Positions 1 through 4,366 of a stretch of 5,135 bases of DNA are shown here, in pieces. The DNA lies in NCBI GenBank assembly GCA_029256645.1, contig JAQSXM010000278.1, forward strand, positions 1-5,135, written 5' to 3'. The notes under the pieces are model-generated. The model was not told where the DNA came from. It saw only the letters and a program-made list of their open reading frames with translations, and searched no databases. Positions within the stretch are counted from its first letter, which is position 1. Each line of letters begins with the position of its first letter. The stretch comes from Sporomusa sp. (GTDB lineage: Bacteria > Bacillota_C > Negativicutes > Sporomusales > Sporomusaceae). The translations under genes were made by a program, and so were the position numbers.

Positions 1-37
1 CTTCCAGCATGGCTTTTTCATCATCAGTTAATCTCAT
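1..37 (-). CDS. N-terminal fragment of a probable aconitase X (AcnX) family protein
   Basis: Only the first 12 codons are inside the window (MRLTDDEKAMLE); the gene runs off the left edge. The ATG at 35-37 follows a strong ribosome-binding site, AAGGGGG on the minus strand (46-52), with an 8-nt gap. The pattern LTDxEKAML at the extreme N-terminus is typical of aconitase X (formerly DUF521) proteins, which begin with LTDEEKxML followed by a G-E/D-x-G segment. Known members are Fe-S hydro-lyases, for example cis-3-hydroxy-L-proline dehydratase in bacteria and phosphomevalonate dehydratase in archaea. The gene starts 53 bp after the MFS stop with no terminator between, so it is probably the third gene of the operon. 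Twelve residues are thin evidence: the presence of a gene start is well supported, while the family is a recognition-based guess. Confidence 0.55.
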   Translation of the reverse strand, partial: MRLTDDEKAMLE

Positions 38-45
38 CCACCATT

Positions 46-52
46 CCCCCTT
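46..52 (-). promoter_or_regulatory. Ribosome-binding site of the AcnX-like gene
   Basis: AAGGGGG on the minus strand, 8 nt before the ATG at 35-37. It is the main evidence that a gene begins at the left edge. A competing ATG seven bases upstream, at 42-44, reaches a stop after six codons. Confidence 0.6.
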
Positions 53-90
53 GCGACTTTCTCGGCAAAGCTAACCATACGGCTAATTAG

Positions 91-1272
91 CTAAGCTGCT
101 GGTTCTGTTATATTCTTGGATTTCGCAAAGACATTTCTCAGGATCAGCAGTACGCAAACAATGAAGAAGGTCGGCGCAACGACCATCCAGGAAGCTTTGG
201 GTCCCTGAAAACCCAGTACCTGCGAAGCGTACACCAAAAAGGGAGCCCCAAATTTTCCAACTCCCATTGATGCTACAAAGAAAGACATTGCCAGTGTAGC
301 AGCTGACTTATGGGCACTTTTAATTGTTCTAATAGTAATCTCAGGATTATACAGCCCAAATCCCAGACCAAATAGAGCAGAACCTACTATGTATAAAGAG
401 TAACTGTCGGCATTAACAAGTACTGTGAACGCAATACCCAGCAAGCCGGTAGAAAGAGCCAGCGTATATGCCTTGAATAACCCTAATACCCGTGAATATA
501 AAATACCTGCAACAAACGCACCGCCTGTAAATGTCGTAAGCACCACTCCTGCCTGCGCCGGTCCGCCGGCCTTGGTTGCAGCCATAACGATAGCGGCGTT
601 GGTCACAAAAGAGAACTGCAATATGTTGAACACGATATTAAAAAGATATATCAACCAGGTTTTCGAAGTTAGCCCCCCAAAATTAGCCCCTGTAGATTTT
701 ACCGGTGGCCGTTTTTCCGGTTCAGGCATTTTGAACATTACCAGCAAATAAACAGGAATAAGCACAAGTAAGCCTAAGAAGTTATACCGCCAGTCAATAG
801 CAGCCAAATATCCGCCAAGCATCTGAAAAAGTACACCAGCCGCCGCTCCTACCGAACTCTTATATCCCATTAGGGTGTCGCGTTCTTTGCCATCAAATAG
901 ATCGGCGATCAGAGATGACGCCAAGGGGAATGTCATACCAAAACCTAAACCGAAAATAGTCCTGACTATCAGAATGAACGTCATATCACCATAAAAGGCG
1001 GGAGTTATCCCGGCAACTATTTGTATTAATATCCCAATATACAATATTTTCTTTTTGGGCATAACACGCTGGAGCTGGGCTGTGACTAATGAGCCAAATA
1101 TCATCATGATTGCCGGAATAGAAATAATTTGTTGAATGGTTACTGAACTAGCGTTGGGAAATGCCTGCTTTATTGCCCCTAATGCCGGACCAGCCATATT
1201 ATTGGTATAAAGCATAGTGGCCACCGATAACACCGCCGCCTTAGTTACCAGGCTTTGTTGATTATCATTCAT
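91..1272 (-). CDS. MFS (major facilitator superfamily) transporter
   Basis: A 393-residue inner-membrane transporter, the usual length for a 12-helix MFS permease. Hydrophobic segments fill residues about 11-180 (six helices). A hydrophilic central loop, about 182-206 and rich in Pro, Glu and Lys, is followed by six more helices to about 380. The loop after helix 2 carries a degenerate motif A (GSLVTAQLQRVMPKKKIL, 60-77), with Ala-Gln where many members have an acidic residue. Helix 4 has the conserved Arg104 and a glycine-rich FGLGFG stretch; a second FGLGFG occurs in the tenth helix. The frame is open to a GTG at 1279-1281, but that codon abuts the Shine-Dalgarno. The ATG at 1270-1272 sits 8 nt after GAGAGGG and is the better start. 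The gene begins 42 bp after the oxidoreductase stop, so it is co-transcribed with it and probably moves that enzyme's substrate. The substrate cannot be read from sequence; small carboxylates are plausible. Confidence 0.9.
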   Translation of the reverse strand: MNDNQQSLVTKAAVLSVATMLYTNNMAGPALGAIKQAFPNASSVTIQQIISIPAIMMIFGSLVTAQLQRVMPKKKILYIGILIQIVAGITPAFYGDMTFILIVRTIFGLGFGMTFPLASSLIADLFDGKERDTLMGYKSSVGAAAGVLFQMLGGYLAAIDWRYNFLGLLVLIPVYLLVMFKMPEPEKRPPVKSTGANFGGLTSKTWLIYLFNIVFNILQFSFVTNAAIVMAATKAGGPAQAGVVLTTFTGGAFVAGILYSRVLGLFKAYTLALSTGLLGIAFTVLVNADSYSLYIVGSALFGLGFGLYNPEITIRTIKSAHKSAATLAMSFFVASMGVGKFGAPFLVYASQVLGFQGPKASWMVVAPTFFIVCVLLILRNVFAKSKNITEPAA

Positions 1273-1280
1273 ACTAATCA

Positions 1281-1287
1281 CCCTCTC
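1281..1287 (-). promoter_or_regulatory. Ribosome-binding site that fixes the MFS start
   Basis: GAGAGGG on the minus strand lies 8 nt before the ATG at 1270-1272. It leaves no spacing to the in-frame GTG at 1279-1281, so the ATG is preferred and the longer frame is rejected. Confidence 0.7.
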
Positions 1288-1314
1288 ATTTTGTTATACC
1301 TTTTGACCATTTTT

Positions 1315-2607
1315 TCATAGCAAATTGGTACTTAACCGCCCCTGCAGTGCAGCAATATCGATACCATGCACACTACCCTCACCAGCCAGATCCAAAGCAT
1401 GGGCCGCCGCCGCCCCGGTAGCAATACATGGGCCAAGTACGCGGACACTTGATAGTGCTTCCACATCGGCATCGATACAACGTCCAGCAGCCACTAAATT
1501 GTCTATATCCGGCGGAGTCAGGCTGCCAAACGGAATAAAATGCACGTGATCTTCAGGAAATATCTGCCATGAGAAGCCTTCTGACTTAGCATGCAATTCC
1601 ATCGGCCACGCGGTCCGGGCAATTGCATCAGTAAAACGCGTACCTGCCCGCACGTCAGCGGCAGTTAATTGCTGGCGTCCTACTATCCATCGTGTCTGAC
1701 GAATCCCGGGCAGACCATACGCACGAATACGTGCCTGACCGAAAGCAAGGGGATATTCCTGTTTTAAAAATTTAAATACGGCATCTGCCTGTTCCTTGCC
1801 AGCCAGATCCTTAGCAGTTGCGGCAAGTGGTTCTAAAGGCGTCTCCACATGGGTCATGTTGATAAAAGCCATTTCTTTTTCCGGGAAAACGAATACCAAA
1901 CCATCGGTACGCTTCAACCCATACTCCTTGGCTTTCGCCTGTTGCCTGGCAACAAAATCTTCTCTTGACGGTTGCCGGGCAACATCAATTCCGTCAATCA
2001 CGAGCATATGCGAGCCATAAATAGAACCATTTGATGGCTCACGGCAGGGAAGTCCTGCCTGCCAGGTCAGCGCAGCATCACCGGAAGCATCGATAAACCC
2101 AGTGGCTTTAATACGCACTTCACCGTAGCGAGTGGCAACATCTACAGAGCTGATGCGCCGGCCTGCCCGGGTAACAGCTCGCAATATGCCGCCAAGAATC
2201 GCAGTAATACCCGCAGCCCGCACTGCTTTTTCAATCCAACGCGCCAACGCCAGGTCATCATAAATCACTGATCCTAAGCCGCCATGAAGAAAATGAAGCG
2301 CACCCTCTGCCTTAAGGTCACGCAGCATATCATCGGCAATCCCATGGGTGAATTGGCTGGTATTGGGATAATTAGCAAACAGTCCGCATAAAACTCCGAT
2401 TCGGGCATTCACAGCCTGACCACCAAGGGTCGGCAACCCATCAACCAGAATCACTTTACGACCAAGGCGTGCAGCTTCCCAAGCAGCGGAGACACCGGCA
2501 AGGCCCGCACCAATAATACATATATCTGCACTTACTTCCCGGGGCATTTCTCCAATCTCCTTGCAAACTGTACGGGTAACCGGCTTATTTTCCTGATCAT
2601 CTATCAT
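1315..2607 (-). CDS. FAD-dependent oxidoreductase (FAD_oxidored-type flavoprotein)
   Basis: A 430-residue soluble flavoprotein with no signal peptide or membrane segment. The dinucleotide-binding fold is near the N-terminus: ADICIIGAGLAGVSAAWEAA, with the GxGxxG at 33-38 and the acidic Asp56 that ends strand 2 and binds the ADP ribose of FAD. It is followed by LGGQ (61-64). Further family hallmarks are FIDASGDA (171-178), GIRQTRWIVG (301-310, matching the G-x-R-x-x-R-x-x-G motif of this group) and the C-terminal AAGRCI (373-378) with S-x-R and GPCIATGAAAAHA (392-404), which close the FAD site. Such enzymes oxidise or reduce small organic molecules; the substrate is unknown. The ATG follows GAGAGAGGTG with a good gap (AGAGGTG at 2615-2621, 7 nt). 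It is the first gene of an operon with the MFS transporter and the AcnX-like gene, preceded by a long leader. TcuA-like tricarballylate dehydrogenases are a different flavoprotein family, so that analogy is only functional. Confidence 0.9.
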   Translation of the reverse strand: MIDDQENKPVTRTVCKEIGEMPREVSADICIIGAGLAGVSAAWEAARLGRKVILVDGLPTLGGQAVNARIGVLCGLFANYPNTSQFTHGIADDMLRDLKAEGALHFLHGGLGSVIYDDLALARWIEKAVRAAGITAILGGILRAVTRAGRRISSVDVATRYGEVRIKATGFIDASGDAALTWQAGLPCREPSNGSIYGSHMLVIDGIDVARQPSREDFVARQQAKAKEYGLKRTDGLVFVFPEKEMAFINMTHVETPLEPLAATAKDLAGKEQADAVFKFLKQEYPLAFGQARIRAYGLPGIRQTRWIVGRQQLTAADVRAGTRFTDAIARTAWPMELHAKSEGFSWQIFPEDHVHFIPFGSLTPPDIDNLVAAGRCIDADVEALSSVRVLGPCIATGAAAAHALDLAGEGSVHGIDIAALQGRLSTNLL

Positions 2608-2706
2608 GTAAGCACACCTCTCTCCACAACTTAAGATTTATTCCGATACTTCTCCAATTAAAGATTCATGCATTGATTCAAACTCTGCAGGTATTCAGTC
2701 CTCCCA

Positions 2707-2724
2707 TCTATCTGCCTAGTGCAC
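2707..2724. repeat. 18-bp direct repeat, copy A
   Basis: TCTATCTGCCTAGTGCAC on the plus strand. It matches the copy at 2771-2788 (TCTACCTTCCTAGTGCGC) at 15 of 18 positions, offset by 64 bp. The core CCTAGTGC is identical in both. Both copies lie in the leader of the oxidoreductase operon. Confidence 0.7.
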
Positions 2725-2770
2725 AAGTTTTATACGAGATAGATCTCCTTTTGATTAGCGCGCTGCTATT

Positions 2771-2788
2771 TCTACCTTCCTAGTGCGC
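2771..2788. repeat. 18-bp direct repeat, copy B
   Basis: TCTACCTTCCTAGTGCGC on the plus strand, the upstream partner (in the sense of transcription) of the copy at 2707-2724. Similarity fades outside the 18 bp. The 64-bp offset is close to six helical turns, which would suit binding by one protein on the same DNA face, although RNA function is equally possible. Confidence 0.7.
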
Positions 2789-2844
2789 CCGCATTTTCAC
2801 TTTTTTCTCTATCTCGCTATATCGCGCAAGCCCTACATGCCTAT

Positions 2845-2876
2845 AGGATAGTAAAATCTAAAAATAAAATCTGCAA
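2845..2876 (-). promoter_or_regulatory. Predicted promoter of the oxidoreductase-MFS-AcnX operon
   Basis: On the minus strand, TTGCAG (2871-2876) is a weak -35-like hexamer. It is followed after 17 bp by TACTAT (2848-2853) or, 3 bp later, TATCCT (2845-2850) as the -10. The same hexamers at the same 17-bp spacing occur in the paralogous element at 4064-4095. If the later -10 is used, the dyad at 2872-2887 is centred near -41.5, the class II activator position. A poor -35 is expected for an activated promoter. This is a prediction from sequence only. Confidence 0.55.
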
Positions 2877-2889
2877 CTTTAATTACAAA
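2848..2889 (-). repeat. Duplicated promoter/operator element, operon copy
   Basis: A 42-bp stretch that matches 4067-4108 at 36 of 42 positions without gaps. The invariant core AAATCTGCAA contains part of the dyad and the -35-like hexamer. The matching block sits 34 bp from a nearly identical terminator stem, so the whole terminator-plus-promoter cassette looks duplicated. Confidence 0.75.
2872..2887. promoter_or_regulatory. Candidate Crp/Fnr-type operator upstream of the oxidoreductase operon
   Basis: TGCAA-CTTTAA-TTACA on the plus strand, an inverted repeat with one half-site mismatch (TGCAA against TGTAA) and the 5-6-5 spacing of Crp/Fnr sites. It overlaps the -35-like hexamer. An adjoining perfect palindrome, TTACAA-A-TTGTAA, spans 2883-2895 and could extend or compete with the site. 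The adjacent regulator gene is the obvious candidate binder. Confidence 0.55.
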
Positions 2890-2923
2890 TTGTAAAATTT
2901 TAATTCAAATGATAAAGAGAGCT

Positions 2924-2956
2924 AAAAAAAAGAAACTGGCTGCATCAGTCAGTTTC
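2924..2956 (-). terminator. Intrinsic terminator of the Crp/Fnr regulator gene
   Basis: On the minus strand an 11-bp stem, GAAACTGACTG / CAGCCAGTTTC, with loop ATG and one A-C mismatch, is followed at once by eight T. It starts 33 bp after the regulator stop codon. The plus-strand reading has a G-U wobble in place of the mismatch but only a short T run, so it mainly serves the minus strand. Confidence 0.8.
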
Positions 2957-2989
2957 CTTAATATAAAAAGTGGTTCAGTTATTATTTTT

Positions 2990-3685
2990 TTATTGCTGAG
3001 CAAATCTCAATAATCGCTCTACGTCATTTATTAACAGCCGGCGTTTGCTGATATGGCCAATGATTCCTTCACGTTTAAGTTGTCCAATGACGTTAGTTAA
3101 AGTCACCCTGTGTACCCCCAGAATAAAAGCCAGTTCTTGCTGGGAAATCCCTTTTGAACATCCTCTGTTACCGCTAACCAGACTGTCACTTTCCCGTTGC
3201 AATATATAATGCAGCACCTTACATACCCGCCTGGGCAACGCCTCCAGGTCTCCACCACGGTTAACCCCGAGAAAGATCTTGTAGGCCATACTTTGAATCA
3301 GATTTGCCACCAGTTCAGGGTAATTCACAAGTATCTCATTGTTAAAGCAGGTACGGGAAAAAGTGTAGATTTCACAATCCTCGATAGCAATAAGGGCATT
3401 ACACATATTTTTGATTGGCCGCCTGTCAAAGAAGGGAGCCGCGCCAAAAAGGTTCTTTTTATCCAAATACCAGATAATTTTTTCGTCGCCTTCCGAATTC
3501 AGTTTGGAAAACTTAATTTGACCAACATGTAGGTAATACAAATGATCTACCGGCTGACCATTACCAAGAATAAGGCTGCCTTTCTTATATAGATGTTTTT
3601 GCCCTAAATGCAGAACTGATTCCCAAACATGATTCTGTGCACAGATCCAAGGTGAATTAAAGTCCTGAATTTGATTAGTTTGCAT
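2990..3685 (-). CDS. Crp/Fnr-family transcriptional regulator
   Basis: A 231-residue regulator of normal family length. An N-terminal cyclic-nucleotide-binding-type beta barrel spans about residues 20-115 (HLYYLHVGQIKFSKLN, then IIWYLDKKNLFGAAPFFDRRP), followed by the dimerisation helix about 116-145. The winged helix-turn-helix is about 150-230 (ISQQELAFILG at 180-190, recognition helix VHRVTLTNVIGQL at 191-203, wing GHISKRRLLI). The cAMP-contacting Glu and Arg-Ser of CRP are not conserved (GAAPFF, then PIKNMCNA). There is no N-terminal cysteine cluster of the FNR Fe-S type, so the ligand is something else. Overall it resembles CprK-like Clostridia regulators. The frame stays open upstream to a TTG at 3821-3823, but the ATG at 3683-3685 follows a perfect AGGAGGG with a slightly long 11-nt gap and gives the normal family length. 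It probably regulates itself and the downstream operon. Confidence 0.9.
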   Translation of the reverse strand: MQTNQIQDFNSPWICAQNHVWESVLHLGQKHLYKKGSLILGNGQPVDHLYYLHVGQIKFSKLNSEGDEKIIWYLDKKNLFGAAPFFDRRPIKNMCNALIAIEDCEIYTFSRTCFNNEILVNYPELVANLIQSMAYKIFLGVNRGGDLEALPRRVCKVLHYILQRESDSLVSGNRGCSKGISQQELAFILGVHRVTLTNVIGQLKREGIIGHISKRRLLINDVERLLRFAQQ

Positions 3686-3696
3686 AACGATATATT

Positions 3697-3703
3697 CCCT
3701 CCT
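3697..3703 (-). promoter_or_regulatory. Ribosome-binding site that fixes the regulator start
   Basis: AGGAGGG on the minus strand, 11 nt before the ATG at 3683-3685. It is the strongest Shine-Dalgarno in the region. The in-frame alternatives, ATG at 3731-3733 and TTG at 3821-3823, have no comparable site. Confidence 0.65.
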
Positions 3704-4014
3704 ATCCGCTCGAGTGATAATTGCTCCAGCCATGGTTTGCCCGTTCTCGTATTCACCTTCTTTTCTTATTAAATCAGAGTAGTCAGGATTTGACGTATTA
3801 TTAATCCTGTCAGGTGGTACCAACGAATCAGGGGTTAGTTGTGATGCTTTTTAAAATCTTCAATTAATTAGACTGCTACAGCCACCTATCCTTCAACCTT
3901 ACTATGTAGCATTCTCCGGCTGGAAAGCTATATTAATATTTTTCGTCTTTTTTCTACATTATTCGATAACAAATAACATAAATCCTACTTGAGCAAAATA
4001 ATCACTCATCGTCA

Positions 4015-4043
4015 ATAATTGTTTCTTTCCTACTAAAAGTCAA
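4015..4043 (-). promoter_or_regulatory. Possible second promoter of the regulator gene
   Basis: On the minus strand TTGACT (4038-4043; 5 of 6 to consensus), a 17-bp spacer and AATTAT (4015-4020; 4 of 6). It directly abuts the dyad at 4044-4059, whose centre would fall near -43.5. In AT-rich DNA such matches arise by chance, so confidence is limited. Confidence 0.35.
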
Positions 4044-4059
4044 AGTAATCTTTGTTACA
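4044..4059. promoter_or_regulatory. Third Crp/Fnr-type dyad, upstream of the regulator only
   Basis: AGTAA-TCTTTG-TTACA on the plus strand, again 5-6-5 with 4 of 5 half-site symmetry. It overlaps the start point predicted for the promoter at 4064-4095, where bound protein would block transcription. It also abuts the possible second promoter at 4015-4043, where it could activate. Nothing equivalent follows the operon promoter. Confidence 0.4.
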
Positions 4060-4063
4060 TTTA

Positions 4064-4095
4064 AATATAGTAAATTTTGAAAATTAAATCTGCAA
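4064..4095 (-). promoter_or_regulatory. Predicted promoter of the Crp/Fnr regulator gene
   Basis: On the minus strand TTGCAG (4090-4095), then 17 bp to TACTAT (4067-4072) or 20 bp to TATATT (4064-4069, 5 of 6 to the -10 consensus). The layout is the same as at the operon promoter 2845-2876. The later -10 places the dyad at 4091-4106 at about -41.5. Confidence 0.55.
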
Positions 4096-4108
4096 ATTTA
4101 GTTACAAA
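4067..4108 (-). repeat. Duplicated promoter/operator element, regulator copy
   Basis: The partner of 2848-2889, identical at 36 of 42 positions. It lies 24 bp from its terminator (4133-4163), against 34 bp for the other copy. Confidence 0.75.
4091..4106. promoter_or_regulatory. Candidate Crp/Fnr-type operator upstream of the regulator
   Basis: TGCAA-ATTTAG-TTACA on the plus strand. Both half-sites are identical to those at 2872-2887, while the 6-bp centre differs at two positions. Retention of the half-sites supports a binding function and autoregulation. Confidence 0.55.
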
Positions 4109-4132
4109 ATACAAATTTTTATTTTAAAGCGC

Positions 4133-4163
4133 AAAAAAAACTGACTGCATCAGTCAGTTTTTT
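4133..4163 (-). terminator. Bidirectional intrinsic terminator between the ABC and regulator genes
   Basis: A perfect stem of up to 13 bp, AAAAAACTGACTG / CAGTCAGTTTTTT, with loop CAT, flanked by eight A on the left and six T on the right, so it works on either strand. The stem-loop core is nearly identical to the regulator terminator at 2924-2956. It insulates the regulator promoter from the ABC operon upstream. Confidence 0.8.
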
Positions 4164-4366
4164 ACGATCAATAAATGGCACCATTTATATCTGCATAGTA
4201 TTTATTATTAATAATCTCATTGCACTGGATTATCAACTAGCACTGAAGTTATTAATTTCCACTAGATTAATGATCTTAGGGCAGAGACACCTGATATTTT
4301 TTCTTCATGGCTAATTACTAAAATTCCAATATTATTGACTTGGGAACAAGACAATCCGAACACGTT
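4164..4366. other. Gene-free stretch after the ABC gene
   Basis: About 200 AT-rich bases between the ABC stop codon and the terminator. A 12-codon frame overlaps the stop as ATGA (MKRVRIVLFPSQ) but has no convincing ribosome-binding site. The ABC frame itself stays open for 34 codons past its TGA, without family support. Apart from the palindrome at 4171-4188 I see nothing functional. Confidence 0.4.
4171..4188. repeat. 18-bp perfect palindrome
   Basis: ATAAATGG-CA-CCATTTAT, two perfect 8-bp arms around two bases, 7 bp from the terminator. It has no following T run, so it is not a terminator itself. It could be an operator for an unknown protein or a 3'-end hairpin of the ABC transcript. Confidence 0.5.

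Larger units (their letters stand above)
2706..2816 (-). repeat. Three-segment inverted repeat with alternative pairings
   Basis: Read on the plus strand: ATCTATCT (2706-2713), CGAGATAGAT (2735-2744) and CTATCTCG (2809-2816). The middle segment is perfectly complementary over 8 bp to either outer one (2737-2744 with 2706-2713; 2735-2742 with 2809-2816), so only one helix can form at a time in the leader RNA. The helices are short and partly A-U, so stability is uncertain. Confidence 0.45.
2608..2838 (-). promoter_or_regulatory. Long 5' leader of the oxidoreductase operon
   Basis: About 230 nt lie between the predicted transcription start (near 2838) and the oxidoreductase ATG. No convincing open reading frame occurs; the best short frames of 9-11 codons lack properly spaced ribosome-binding sites. 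The leader holds an 18-bp imperfect direct repeat (2707-2724 and 2771-2788), an 8-bp palindrome AGCGCGCT (2757-2764), and three complementary segments that allow two mutually exclusive pairings (2706-2713, 2735-2744, 2809-2816). There is no U-tract terminator in the sense direction. It could be a structured regulatory leader or a cluster of protein-binding sites. I recognise no known riboswitch class. Confidence 0.5.
3686..4066 (-). promoter_or_regulatory. Long AT-rich leader of the regulator gene
   Basis: About 380 bp without a supported gene separate the predicted promoter from the regulator ATG. The proximal 138 nt stay open in frame with the regulator, but no good start serves them. In the middle, TGCTACA (3874-3880) and TGTAGCA (3905-3911) form a perfect 7-bp inverted repeat around 24 nt. 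CAGCC (3879-3883) and GGCTG (3918-3922) could pair across it, giving overlapping alternatives or a pseudoknot-like fold. A possible second promoter lies at 4015-4043. No known riboswitch class is recognised. Confidence 0.4.

Noticed and set aside
425..751. Plus-strand open frame of 108 codons.
   Set aside because: It lies opposite the well-supported MFS gene, has no ribosome-binding site and shows no recognisable protein features.
2608..2700. Leader peptide candidates in front of the oxidoreductase, such as an 11-codon frame beginning MHESLIGEVSE.
   Set aside because: There is no Shine-Dalgarno at a workable distance, no run of regulatory codons, and no terminator hairpin to attenuate.
3700..3770. 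GGGCAAACC in the regulator leader, reminiscent of a c-di-GMP (GEMM-I) riboswitch.
   Set aside because: The following GNAA-capped stem and the second conserved segment of that class are absent, so the short match is probably chance.
2848..4163. The two similar intergenic segments as ends of a mobile element flanking the regulator.
   Set aside because: They are direct copies made of promoter and terminator parts. There is no transposase, no terminal inverted repeat and no target-site duplication.
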